The translations under genes and the position numbers were made by a program. DNA of 64,000 bases from Tausonia pullulans. Taxonomy: Eukaryota; Basidiomycota; Tremellomycetes; Cystofilobasidiales; Mrakiaceae. Below, piece by piece: positions 45,848-56,818 of this stretch. Under the pieces are notes generated by a model. It saw nothing but the letters and a program-made list of their open reading frames with translations. It was not told where the DNA came from and did not search any database. The first letter of the stretch is position 1; the number at the start of each line of letters is the position of its first letter. The DNA is taken from contig OX637628.1 in NCBI GenBank assembly GCA_951802195.1, forward strand, positions 1,054,001 to 1,118,000, given 5' to 3'.

Positions 45848-47190
45848 ATGCCCAAAGCCGGCGGCTCTAAGAGCAACGTGGGAGCGAGGGCAAAAAGAAA
45901 GCGCTTGCTGCTTCGGCTGAAGGGGTCTATTCCCCTTCTGGCCAAGCCGAAATTCCCGCTCCCCCTGTCAAAGCTGTCGACCTGTTGCGGTACGCCTCGT
46001 CTGTCCCGAGCGAGCGCGACATCCAAAACCTTGAAGCCACTAGAGAGAGAGGCAGACCCGAAGGACAACTGAAATCCGGGTAGTCTCTGGGTTGTCAAGG
46101 TGATGAGCTCACCCGATGTCACTTCCAAAGGGTTGATCGTCGCGCAGTCCCCTTCTATCGCGACCTTCATAGTTGCCTCTTACCTCCCCGTCGATGTCAC
46201 AGAGGGCAGATCTTTCCTAGGGGCACATCAAGGTTACCTGTTCGTCCTTCCTCCTCAAGAACCACCTTCTAGTCTTGAGTAGCCTCCACAAGCTCTCTTT
46301 CGCCTATTAGACGTTTGACCATAATGCGACCAAGCCACTGGAACGCTCTCTTCTTACGGGCGTCTGACCCCCCGCCAACCGGTCGAGTCCAAGTAACATT
46401 GTGGATAAATGTACGACTTTGCCTTCGTCCACACGACGTGCCTTCGCTAGAGATGGTGCTGGTTTGCAGTACTCTGCGAGAGCTGGAGGGAGTCGCTCAG
46501 CTCGGTCAAAGATGAAACTCCTCGGAGTCATCCTCGTGATCTTGTAAGCTGAATCGTCGGGAGATCGTCAATTTCTATCCAGTGGTCGAACCTCCAGATG
46601 TTTTTTTTTAGCGAGACAGGAGCCGGATTCTCAACAGTGCGACCGCATTAGAGATCAAGAAGTTACGACCCCTAGTGAATGGCGAAGACTTCCCTTTCTG
46701 GTATGTATGCCACCTAGTTAAGTGCTGACGATCGACCGCCTGTCCTAGCTGTAGACATGAGAGCAGATGCCTGGAGGAATCAATATTTCATCTTGGCCCT
46801 GAGCTGCCTCGGGGCCAGTGCACGCCTATCACGACAGGTAAACCCTCTGCGCTGTCAGTTTGTCCAGGACTGACCATCAATGCTCCCCCAGCCTCCACAA
46901 AATGACTCTCTACCTCGTCGCTTGTCACTCAGTTCACATATCGGCCCGGATCTCGCGTCGTCTCTCGCAGGTCAGTCTCTTCGTCCTCGGCCTTTCCCTT
47001 ACCCAGCTCCTTCTCCGACCGCGCTTATTCTACGGTCGACTAGTCCATGGTCATAACATATTTCAAAGCATTGTTGTCGGTCCCTTCTCTCGTTCTTTGA
47101 AGCACTCCCACCACCTCACCCCTTCCTCCTACGTACTCCAAACTTCACGCGCTGCCCTGCTGGCCTTGACGCACATTGGCACATTATAGC
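45848..47190 (+). CDS. Unresolved plus-strand coding exons (possible gene or decayed gene)
   Basis: This is a 1.8-kb stretch between the DAK1 and peroxiredoxin genes with coding-like pieces that I could not join with confidence. They include MPKAGGSKSNVGARAKRK (45848) and a well-formed segment in another frame (EIPAPPVKAVDLLRYASSVP, about 45950-46010). Further on are MSSPDVTSKGLIVAQSPSIA (46102), and MKLLGVILVI (46513), which resembles a signal peptide and is followed by a GTAAG donor and a T-rich acceptor near 46611. Last are RADAWRNQYFILALSCLGAS (about 46762) and further hydrophobic frames to about 47187. The many frame changes may mean several small introns, two small genes, or decay. No domain is recognised; the bounds are rough. 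Confidence 0.3.
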
Positions 47191-47288
47191 CTCCTCTTTT
47201 CCTTGTTCCGTTTGGACATCTTTACTATACTTCGCATCTACTTGCCGAAGACCCAAATCTAAGCAAGCGCTACCTCTCACCCCTTACT

Positions 47289-48725
47289 TCACTTGGACTC
47301 CTTGTCGCGGCTACCAAAGTACTCAAGCGCATCCTTCGGGTTCGCCTTGATCGTGTCCGAATTCTCCGGACTCCAGGATGCCGGGCACACTAAGATGACA
47401 CGGTAACGGCAGAATAGATCAGAGAATGAAAGAAAAAGGGTGACGGGAGGAATAAGGACGCACCCTCGCCGTGCTTGTCGGTGAACTGGAAGGCCTTGAC
47501 GAGACGGATGGTCTCCTCGACGGAGCGGCCGACGGGGAGGTCGTTGATGGTGATCTGGCGGGTGATGCCATCTGGGTTATGGTTGTCAGTACCAAAGCCA
47601 GTCAGCAATCAACATCGACAAGACGAGAAGCGACAGACGACGGGCGCACTGGGGTCAATGATGAAGAGACCACGAAGAGCAATACCCGACTCGGGGATGA
47701 GGACACCGTAATCCTGGGATATGTTGTGATTCTTGTCGGCGACGAGAGGGATCTTGAGGTCCGGGCCGAGACCGCCCTCCTTGCGGGGGAGATTAGCCCA
47801 CGCGAGGTGGGAGCTGGAGTGAATTATATTGATCGTCAGTTGACATTCCTAAGAGACATGGGGGAAGAGCTGACGACTCACTACTCGGAATCGGTCGAGA
47901 CGGCGAGGACCTCGGTATTGATCTCTCGGAATTGGGCGAGGGCGCGGTCGAACGAGAGAATCTCGGTCGGGCACACAAAGGTGAAGTCCATCTAGATGGC
48001 CGAGGGACGAAGAGTTAGGTAGTGAGACAGGCAGCAGAGAGTGCATCAGCGACTCACGGGGTAAAAGAGGAGGACGAGCTTGAGAAATCCGACGTGCCCG
48101 GGTCAGTCAGGTGTGCGCCATCAGATAAGACCGCGCTCCACGACCACGACCATTACTCACCCACTTGCCGGCAAAGTCCTCGAGGGAGACTTCGCTGAAT
48201 TGGCCCTCGGTGACAGCGGTGGCCTGTTGGGGATGAGAACAGCGTCAGATCAAGATGGAACGACGGGCCACGAAGCGAAACGCGCCAATTCGGGCTCACG
48301 TTGAAGTCGGGCGCAGGCTGAATTGGCCAAGTGTTAAGAGAAAATGCATCATAAAAGTGCAGGCGGCATGTGAGAAGAGATGGAGCGAGGAGACACCGGG
48401 AACCAAGGCAAGAGGTCGTCAGCAGCGCGTCCTGCCGGCTTGTCTCTACAGCCTTCCTCTCGCAACGTACCATCTGGACGTGGACGCGGCCGGGCATGCG
48501 AGGAGGCATGCGAGCAGCCATGTTCTGCTCCCAAACTTCATCAAAGTCCTCCTCGACGTCAATCTCCTCGTCGCGCATGGACGCCGGACGGAGCGGGGTG
48601 AGGGAGAAGGCGCGTTGGGAGGCCACGAGCGAGGCGCGTGCGACCGAGGGAGCGGCGACGGCAGTGGCGGTCGAGCGCGGGAACGAGCGGAGGGCGGTGC
48701 GGGCGAAGGGGCGGAGGAAGGACAT
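47289..48725 (-). CDS. Typical 2-Cys peroxiredoxin with mitochondrial presequence
   Basis: This is a thioredoxin-dependent peroxidase (Prdx3-like placement). The first exon encodes [20 protein letters not shown], an Arg/Ser/Ala-rich presequence without acidic residues, followed by an acidic linker ([17 protein letters not shown]). The peroxiredoxin core starts at PAPDFN and [13 protein letters not shown]. The peroxidatic Cys lies in [20 protein letters not shown], followed by [20 protein letters not shown] and [40 protein letters not shown] and [13 protein letters not shown] come next. The resolving Cys is in VCPASWSP in the last exon, making this a typical 2-Cys enzyme. The end is GSRDKESK, stop at 47289. 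The C-terminus lacks an obvious YF hyperoxidation-sensitivity tail. It shares a 229-bp promoter with the cyclophilin gene. Confidence 0.92.
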
Positions 48726-48954
48726 GGCGAGCGATTGGGCGATGGTGATCGTTGTCAGTGAGGATAGTGACGTTGCTAAAGGGAGAAAGCGGAAGTGGGA
48801 GTGCGCACCGTTCTTGAGCGGCCGTTGTCCCACTTTTCGGCTCGACCGCTCCTTGCCGGACAACCATCATCATCACTGTAATCGTATGTCTCGCTGCGCA
48901 CAATCGAGGCTCGTAAGCGTCGTTGGCTAACAATGGTGCTTTGTTTTCCAGACC
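48726..48954. promoter_or_regulatory. Short divergent promoter, peroxiredoxin / cyclophilin
   Basis: Only 229 bp separate two start codons of genes whose products both look mitochondrial. Part of it may be an upstream exon of the cyclophilin gene: ATG at 48885, then donor GTAAGC near 48911 and acceptor TTTTCCAG at 48951, in frame with the second ATG. Confidence 0.5.
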
Positions 48955-50403
48955 ATGGCCTCTCGCATCGCCTCTGCCGCTCGCTCCTTTGCTACTGCCG
49001 CCCCCGGCAAGTACGTCCCGATCTCCCGTCGCTGTGTCCTTGGGAGAGAATGCACTGACATTCCCCTACTCGTCCTACAGGAACGTTTTCGTGGGTGTTT
49101 CGAGACCTCACTAGTATGCTGCTTCATCGTCTGATCTGACTTCGTCCTCGTCCCTTTCGGCTCTCCAGTTCAACGTCAACAGTGCGTCAGACTGTCGGCT
49201 TTCGTCTCGCTCGTCCCCTGATTACTATCCCTTGTGACTCAGTTGGAGGCCAGCCCGCTGGAAAGATTACCTTCAAGCTCTACGGTGCGCCTGCGTTTTC
49301 CGTCCCTCCGAGGTGTTCCGCACTGACACTTTGCCGGTGGTCTCTTCTTAGACGACGTCGTCCCCAAGGCCCGTCCCTTCGGCCTGAATCGCTCCTCTTT
49401 TCATTGCTGATGCTAGATACCATCTTTCGCTCTAGACCGCCGCCAACTTCCGTGCTCTCTGCACCGGCGAGAAGGTTCATCTCGGCCTTGCTCCCGAGCT
49501 GCCGACCTTGATCTGACTTGTTCGTCTGTCGCCGATGCCTTTCTTCTTTGTCACTAGGGCTTCGGTTACGCTGGATCTCCTTTCCACCGTGTCATCCCCG
49601 TGAGCGCCATACCTTGGAGAGACTGCATCGCTCGCTGCTGACTCCCTTCTCGACCTGTCTCTTTCCTCCTCCAAGGGGTGCGTTGCGCCTGGACCGTCTT
49701 GCCAGAACGTTCGCTCGTTCGCGCATTCTTGATCTTGATCTGACGGCAATCTACCTCGCGACGTGCTTGTAGCTTTATGCTTCAGGGAGGCGAGTCAGCG
49801 ATGTTGCTTCCTGATTGTCTTCTTCAACTTATCACTCGCCCACGCTTCTTCAGGTGACTTCACCCGCCAGAACGGCACTGGTGGAAAGTCCATCTACGGT
49901 GCGTATGCGCTTTCAAGTTTTGTCAGCTTGCCAATGCTGACTAAGACGATATTATCCACAGGCGAGAAGTTTGCCGACGAGAACGTTCGTTGGTGTGGCT
50001 AGGCCTGCCAACCGCTACGCCTGATCTAACCCTCCTCGACTCCCCGCAGTTCAAGAAGCGCCACGATCGCGCTGGCCTCCTCTCCATGGCCAATGCCGGC
50101 CCCAACACCAAGTACGCGGCTCAGCTCGTCTGTCGTCGTCGGTATGTCAGCTAACTCGTCCCCAACTAACAGCGGCTCGCAGTTCTTCATTACGACCGTC
50201 CCCACCCCTCACCTCGACGGCGCTCACGTCGTCTTCGGCGAGGTGCGGCCGTCTACCTCTCCTACATAATAATCCCTTTTCGCTGACACATCTCGCAGGT
50301 CGTCGAGGGCATGGATGTCGTCAAGGCGGTGGAGCGCGTCGGATCCGGTTCGGGCCGCGTCTCCAAGCCCGTCTCAGTCGAGTCGTCCGGCGAGGTCAAC
50401 TAA
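48955..50403 (+). CDS. Cyclophilin-type peptidyl-prolyl isomerase, probably mitochondrial; 14 exons with a 2-nt exon
   Basis: This is a prolyl isomerase of the cyclophilin A/D type. [19 protein letters not shown] looks like a presequence. I read the exons as 48955-49010, 49081-49090, 49169-49181, 49243-49284, 49352-49368, 49436-49474, 49558-49599, 49676-49677, 49773-49789, 49854-49898, 49962-49984, 50050-50111, 50173-50242 and 50299-50403. They sum to 543 nt in frame, or 180 residues. Conserved segments are [57 protein letters not shown] with the catalytic Arg, [37 protein letters not shown] with Gln/Phe, and [17 protein letters not shown]. Introns at 49369-49435 and 49790-49853 start with GC instead of GT. 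An extra in-frame 5' exon at 48885 is possible. Exon density is extreme for so small a protein. Confidence 0.93.
49676..49677 (+). other. Candidate 2-nt micro-exon (GG) of the cyclophilin gene
   Basis: The exon ending 49599 closes on CCC, and the exon opening 49773 starts C-TTT-ATG-CTT-CAG. Two nucleotides are missing between them. A complete intron (49600-49675) with CTGAC branch-like sequence and a polypyrimidine run ends CCAAG. Then comes GG, then a GTGCGT donor and a second intron (49678-49772, branch-like CTGAC, acceptor TTGTAG). Inserting GG gives VIPGFMLQGGDF, the normal cyclophilin sequence. Confidence 0.6.
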
Positions 50404-50572
50404 AGAGTCGTTCGCTCGTGAAGCTGACAGTTGTTGGCAAATGATCTATGTATCGGTTGAAAAATGGCACAAAGAATAGAAAAGCTTCAGGAAGCTTTGG
50501 AACTACCGTCACACAACACCCAGCTTCCCTTGCATGACGCTGCCTAGCTTGATCTTGATCGCCTCCTTGTGC

Positions 50573-51363
50573 TCATTGCCGCCAGTACTCGGCTTGAGCA
50601 AGATAGTCCTTCCTTGGTCCTTTGACCGTCGTCGTCGTCCGCCACGCCCTTACCACTACTATCGCCGCTTCAGCATCTCCAGTCGTCTCGCTCCTGTCTT
50701 CACTTGCAAGGTCGAATTCGAAGACCACATTATACGTGTCGGGGGTACATAAATGTGTTGCGCTGGCTGTGAGGGTTTGCGAACGTCTTGGGAATGTGTC
50801 GTCGAGGGCTGCATCGTCATTCGACAACGGCGGGAATAAGAGCAACGCGTAGAGGACCAGCGGGGCCGACGGCTTCGGTGGATGGAGGTAAACTTCGATA
50901 GATTGCTGATTTGGAGAAAGTCGATAGATGTACCTTGGGAAGGGAGACATCAAGCAGAGGACCGCGTGAATTCAAGAAGGACGCGCCGCTCTCTCCCCTC
51001 TCTACGTACGCACCTCTGACTTGCCTGCATCCCTTGACCTTCCTGAGCCCCATCGAGCACGAATAACCCCTTCTCCTCGTACAATATATCTCCTCCCTCT
51101 TCCTCCGCCTCCACAGCGCCTCCATCCGAAGCCATGCCCATCGACCCAACAATTACCGACGCCGTAGTCGTTTCACTACGAGAAGTGAATGTCGCCTCTC
51201 CGTCAAAACGACCAGATCCTGGTCCTGGACGGAAACTGTCGATGGTGCGGGAGATGCTCCAGACTGCATTGTTAAGGGAGTGGAAGATGGCAGACGCTGC
51301 CGAAGGAGAGGACGGGAAAGACGATGTTGATGCGAAGCGTGGTTGCTGAGGCGTGGAGGACAT
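50573..51363 (-). CDS. DUF6314 family protein
   Basis: This is a small fungal protein of unknown function; I recognise it from the DUF6314 pattern. Two exons (51363-51014 and 50933-50573, with an 80-nt intron) give 236 residues. Family features in order are IFHSLNNAVWSISRTIDSFR, GSGRFDGEATFTSRSE, ILYEEKGLFVLDGAQ, then across the splice QASQRYIYRLSPNQQSIEVY. HLCTPDTYNVVFEFDL follows, and the closing TTTTVKGPRKDYLAQAEYWR. The HLCxxDxYxxxYxF and VKGPxKDY elements are the strongest matches. An earlier in-frame Met (51423) is possible. The gene follows the NUFIP1 gene on the same strand after 171 bp. Confidence 0.8.
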
Positions 51364-51534
51364 CGGCCAAGATGAGCGTTGGCCTAGAGGGAGAGGAGAA
51401 TGATGACGGTTGGAGGCACTCATATGCCATGGTCTCGGGGCAAAGGGAAGACGCGTTCTACGCGTTTGACGCACGGCCCCTGGAACCTGTCCGTCTGTCC
51501 CCCGCTTCTCCTTGCTCTGTCAAGCCCATGCTCA

Positions 51535-53354
51535 TCAAAGCGTAACGACCTCCTCAATCATTGGCGTGTTCCCTTCTTCTGGCCCCTCCCCATCAGCTAT
51601 CGCCGCATCTCCCTCTCCCTGTCCTTCACCAATCACCTTCACTCCACTAACCTCCCTCTCCTCGGCCTGCCCGATTCTGACCTCCACACCCTCTAGGAGG
51701 TTGTTCTCGCAGAGGAACCGTACGACTTGGGACAGGTCTGAGATGGTGTGCCGGATGTCCGTCTTGAGAAGGTTGAGGAGGAAGTTTGGTCGCGTCGAGC
51801 CCGGGCGGACAGGGGTGGAGGTGACGATTGGTGGTGGGGCTCGCGCGCGAGGGAGCGCTCGGGGGAGGATGGAGCCGGGGTTGGTCTGGTTGATTGAGAG
51901 GAGGTCAGATGAGAGCCAGCAATGATCAAAGCGGACGTGGACGCACCGATTTTGGCAGGAGCGAGCTGTCGTGTGCGAACCGACACGCATCGCCCATCCG
52001 GCATCCCTTAGGCGTGAGGAAGTACGAGCAGGGAGGACGGCTGTCCGCTGCCTCTGTGAGAGGAGGGGGACCCTTCGAGGAGATGGCGTCCTTGGTAGGA
52101 TCGACGTCGCCCCCGCCTTCGGAATCACTATCACCGTCCGAGTCCGACTCGGCCGACGATGATGACAGCGGGTCCGAATCGTAATCATGGACTGTGTCGT
52201 CTCCCGGCTTTGTGGTTGACGAAGTAGAAGCAGCGGCAGCGGCCTCCTTGTCCTTCCATCCCCCGTCGCTACCTCGTGCAGAATTTCCTCGTGCTCCTCC
52301 TCTAATGCTACCACCGCGGAAGTCTCCCCGCCCTCCACCACGTCCTCCTCGTCCCCCTCCCCGCACGCTGTTCGGGCGAAGCTCCCCACGAGCGATGGCC
52401 TCTTCCCGTACTTTGGCCTGAAGGAGGACCAAAAAGAGTCAGCTTCGTTTCAGCCGCGCCAGTCAACCTCAGTGTTGGCGCACCTTCTCCTCAACGCGCT
52501 TCTTCGTCGGCCATCGCTTCTTTCGTTCTGCGATCCATGCAGCGATCTGCTCGGGTGTTTGAAGCGAGATGCCCGTCCCTTCGATGACTGCCGGGCCCTC
52601 CCTGTGAGTGCAGACATCCGCTCATCAGTACGTCTCTTCATCTCTCGCAGTATCAGCATACTCACGCATCTGGCTTGCTCGGCTTTTGCTCATAGCCAGG
52701 CGGGAAGATCAAGTGTCTGTCCATCTCGTGGACCTCGACGTCGCGGTAGATCCCGATGAACGAGCAGGTCGCGAGCTGGCAGTTCCGCATCGGGAGATGG
52801 GACGTTGCTGTGGGATTGAGGCGGGCACGCTTAGCATTATTGTTGGGAGGTTGAGATGAGGAGAGGCCAACGTCGGTCGAGGGAGCAGGACGATGGCTGG
52901 AGGCTGGCGGAGGAAAGGAGGCTGGAGCCGGAGGAGCTGTCGGAATCGCATACGCCGCCGGAGAGAGCGTGTAGCCCTGAGCATTTGCCTGCGGGTGGTA
53001 CGTGGTGTATCCCCCAAAACTCTGCTGCTGGGGCATGTAAGCCCCGTGTGCCTGGGGGTTGTAGTGCGGGACAGGCGCGATACCGCTGCCGCCGTGGAGC
53101 GCGCCGAGAGCGGCAGCCGCCGCCATCGCTCCAAGATTTCTAAGATTCCCTGTTTGTTGCTGGGGAATACCCCCGTAAGAGTAGTTACCGAGTGGCTGCT
53201 GGGGTGGGTAGCTTGGCTGTGGAGGCTGCTGCTGGTGCTGCTGCTGGAGCATCGGGTTCATAGGTAACGCATGCGTCATGCGCGGTGGGGGGGCCGGTTG
53301 GTGAGAGGCAGGCTGGTGCTGGTATTGAGGACGGGGTGGACGGTTGTGGTTCAT
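51535..53354 (-). CDS. NUFIP1/Rsa1-like zinc-finger protein, box C/D snoRNP assembly
   Basis: NUFIP1 (yeast Rsa1) is a platform protein for box C/D snoRNP assembly with the R2TP/HSP90 system in the nucleus. The start MNHNRPPRPQYQHQPASHQP opens a Gln/Pro/Tyr-rich region of about 170 residues. A C2H2-type finger follows, CQLATCSFIGIYRDVEVHEM then DRH. The NUFIP1 core peptide is visible as GPAVIEGTGISLQTPEQIAA with WIAERKKRWPTKKRVEEKV. Next are an RG/GG-rich stretch, an acidic Ser/Asp patch, and a CCCH finger CSYFLTPKGCRMGDACRFAH. The C-terminal helix reads FLLNLLKTDIRHTISDLSQV. The stop is at 51535. An upstream Met (53477) is in the same frame. The NUFIP1 peptide binds Snu13/15.5K in known homologues. 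Confidence 0.85.
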
Positions 53355-53890
53355 CTCAAGATCTCTTCTGAGACGGGAGGACAGCTGGCTGGTTGGTTGT
53401 ATAGAATCGAGGGTGGAGAGCCGCGCGAGCAAACTACGATAACTGGATTCGCCGGCGGCAGTGAGCTCGGACAGCAAGCATCAAGTTGGGCGAGCACTCT
53501 AGCCGCTTACGATGTACTACTAGCTCGGATGAGGAACAGAAGGGTCGACGAAGACAGGAAGAACGAGAGAAGCCGAGAGTCTGGTGGGTTTGTTGTGGAT
53601 TCAGCGGGAGTCACGCCCGGGTGAGCATTATCCACACGACCGACCTGAAGAGAGAAGAAGCCCTGGGCCTAGCCGTACTCGTTGCTGCTGGTGGTGGTCA
53701 GGATGAGGATAAGGAAAGAGACAGAAGCCTGTTCTCGAGAATATCACGCACGGATTCCTTCCACAGCGAGCCGCACACTGGATCGTGTCTCGAGACGAGC
53801 GGGACGTGCTTGTGTGCCCATAACCATCTCGATCCCCCTTCCTTCCTCCACCCCCTCCTCCCCCTCCCTTTCCCCTCCCCACCCGTCGCG
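53355..53890. promoter_or_regulatory. Divergent promoter region NUFIP1 / CCT5
   Basis: This is a 536-bp spacer. It has a C/T-rich run just before the CCT5 start (about 53835-53885), typical of highly expressed fungal genes. A palindrome TTCTCGAGAA (53732-53741) is present but its spacing is wrong for a heat-shock element. Confidence 0.4.
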
Positions 53891-56764
53891 ATGGATCCCG
53901 GACAGGCTGTTTACACGACTGACGAGGTGCGTCGTTGCCCTCGAAACCAGCTGCCGGCGACCGGCCACTCCCCGCTTTTTCCCTGTCGCGCCGGCTGACT
54001 CTTTCTTCGCGTCGTTTCGCTTCTTTGCAGTATGGACGGTACGTGTCCCAGCTTGACTTCTGAATCCTAGAAGGGTTTTGCGGGCTCTATCCGACTTTAT
54101 CCTCACCTTTTTGCGACGCGTTTCTTTCGGCAGGCCGTTCATCATCGTTCGCGAGCAGGCCAGGAAGACGCGGCTTCAGGGCACCGACGCTATCAAGGTG
54201 AGCTGGCGATTTCTGTACGCGTTTAGAGGATACGCGTTTAGAGGAAGGAGGCTATTCAAGAGGCAAGCAGCTAGGGCTGGGCTCGTCCTCTTCGCGTGCT
54301 GGACAGGGCAGAGGGCGGTCGACCTTGCCTCCACCTTATGCGTTCGCGAGGAACGAGCGCACGCGTACCACGCAGATTGGCAGGCACCCACCTTCTCCAC
54401 ACGTGTTGTCGAACTCTCGTTTTGTCCCATAGACATGACTAGGTTTGGCTTGGTTGGTCTTCCCCGGTACGACGTGGTTGCTTGTCGCGCGCGCCAGGTC
54501 TGGGAGGGCAACACGCGCATGGAACAGGCAGCCGTGCGCGCGTGTTCTCGCTCTTTCTTTGCGCGTCTGGCTGGCCACAGCGCGCCCACGCACGGCTCAG
54601 TATGGAAGGCACCCCTGGACAACTAGGACCAATCTGCAGCCGTACTATAGAGGCTCTGGGGTGGAAGCTTTAGATGAGACTACGCGCTCGCTGTCTACTG
54701 CCAGATCTAGACAGGCAGGATGAGCGCGCGCCAGCTGGGATCCCCGATACTGCTCGCTGACAGGCAGAGGCTGCCGCGGCTTGAGACGATCTGGACAAGA
54801 TCTGGACTCCTGTGGTCTGGCTCGAGAAGAGAACCACCAGGTCGATAAGGGAACGCGCTCTTTGAGCCTTTCATTGATTCCCCACCGCCCCTTTCCTGCA
54901 TTCAGTCCCATATCCTCGCCGCTCGCCAGGTCTCCAACATCATCAAGAGCTCCCTCGGTCCCCGTGGACTCGACAAAATCCTGATCTCCCCTGACGGCGA
55001 CATCACGGTCACCAACGACGGAGCGACCATTCTCGGCCAGATGGAGGTCGAGCACCAGATTGCCAAGCTCCTCGTCCAGGTCTCCAAGTCGCAGGATGAC
55101 GAGATCGGAGACGGAACCACTGGAGTCGTTGGTGAGTGTGCTCTCCCTCGAGGCGCGACGACGATAACCAGGACACTGATGCGCAGCTCTCTCCCCCAGT
55201 TCTCGCTGGTGCCCTTCTCTCCGCCTCGGAGGCCCTACTCGACCGGGGAATCCACCCGATCCGGATCGCCGACGGGTTCGAGCGCGCTTGCGCTGTCGCT
55301 GTCGCAGAGCTCGACCGGACGGCGGACCTGATTGAGTTCTCCAAGGAGGACACGTCGAACCTCCTCAAGACGGCCATGACTTCGCTCGGATCCAAGATTG
55401 TCTCCAAGGCGCATCAGAAGTTTGCCCAGATCGCTGTCGACGCCGTCCTCTCGGTTGCGGACCTCGAGCGCAAGGACGTCGACTTTGAGCTCATCAAGGT
55501 GGACGGCCGCGTCGGTGGATCTCTCGAGGACACGGTCCTTGTCAAAGGTGTCGTTGTCGACAAGGACATGTCGCACCCGAACATGCCCCGGAGTATCAAG
55601 GACGCCAAGATTGCGATCCTCACCTGTCCCTTTGAGCCCCCTCGTCCGAAGGTGGGTGCACTTGAGGTTCGTTCGGGAGTGCTTCGCGCTGACCCACTTG
55701 TTTTTACAGACCAAGCACAAGCTCGACATTGAGAGCGTCGAGGAGTACAAGAAGCTTCAGGTCTACGAGCGAGAGAAGTTTGAGGAGATGATCAAGATGT
55801 AGGATGCGCCCTCTTTTCTCGCACCATTCATTACCCCTTCATTGACGCTGTTCTTTGCTCTCCCAGGGTTAAGGACACCGGCGCTAACCTCGTCATCTGC
55901 CAGTGGGGTTTCGACGACGAGGCGAACCATCTGCTTATGCAGAACGACCTCCCGGCCGTCCGATGGGTCGGTGGACCCGAGATTGAACTCATCGCCATTG
56001 CCACCAAGGGCCGCATCGTCCCCCGGTTCGAGGACCTCACGGCCGACAAGCTCGGTTCCGCCGGTATCGTCCGCGAGGTCTCTTTCGGCACGACACGCGA
56101 CAAGATGCTCATCATCGAGGAGTGTGCCAACACGCGGGCTGTTACCGTCTTCGTCCGGGGTAGCAACAAGATGGTGCGCTGCTAGCGTCGTGTCACAATT
56201 CCTTGCCCTCGCTGTGCTGACCCGCCCGCCCGACTTTAGATCATCGATGAGGCCAAGCGGGCGCTCCACGATGCCATCTGTGTCGTCCGTAACCTCGTCG
56301 TCGACAACCGAGTTGTCTACGGAGGAGGCGCTGCCGAGATCTCCTCCTCGATCGCCGTCTCCAAGGCCGCGGACGACATCGCCTCGATCGAACAGTACGC
56401 CATGCGGGCGTTCGCCTCTGCGCTTGACGCCATCCCGCTCGCGCTCGCGGAGAACTCGGGCTTGAGCCCGATCGAGACGCTCGCGGAGGTCAAGAGCCGT
56501 CAGATCGAGGAGAACAACTCGCGGCTCGGCATTGACTGCATGGGCAGGGGCGAGAACGGTGCGTCGGCGTGTATCTTTCGTCAGAGTTTGATTCAAGCGA
56601 CTGAACTGACGCGGACATTGTGCGAGCCAACAGACATGAAGGCCCAACATGTCTACGACCCGCTGATCTCCAAGAGGCAGCAGTACCTCCTCGCGACTCA
56701 GCTCGTCCGGCAAATCCTCAAGATCTCGGACGTCATCGACGCTTCGACGTTCGCTGCCGAGTAG
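53891..56764 (+). CDS. CCT5: T-complex protein 1 subunit epsilon (CCT5)
   Basis: This is the epsilon subunit of the cytosolic TRiC/CCT chaperonin that folds actin and tubulin. Exon 1 is 53891-53926 ([12 protein letters not shown]). An 8-nt exon at 54031-54038 supplies the YGR of [19 protein letters not shown], a CCT5-specific start. ATP-site motifs are [54 protein letters not shown] and [23 protein letters not shown]5-type segments are [60 protein letters not shown], and the C-terminal [18 protein letters not shown]. The intron at 54198-54905 is 708 nt, the longest in the window. The gene ends 54 bp from the convergent glyoxalase II gene. All catalytic motifs look intact. Confidence 0.95.
54216..54245 (+). 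repeat. Tandem duplication of a 15-mer inside the long CCT5 intron
   Basis: TACGCGTTTAGAGGA occurs twice back to back (54216-54230 and 54231-54245), close to the 5' end of the 708-nt intron. The rest of the intron is GC-rich with scattered partial repeats of GATCTGGAC but holds no tRNA, snoRNA or ORF I could support. Confidence 0.7.
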
Positions 56765-56818
56765 GGAGGAGGAGCAGGTTCTTTTGTGAAACGAAAAATG
56801 GCTTTGATAGAGCAAGAC

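Noticed and set aside
53732-53741. Possible heat-shock element TTCTCGAGAA upstream of CCT5
   Set aside because: Heat-shock elements need GAA units at 2-nt spacing (TTCnnGAA); here four bases separate TTC and GAA.
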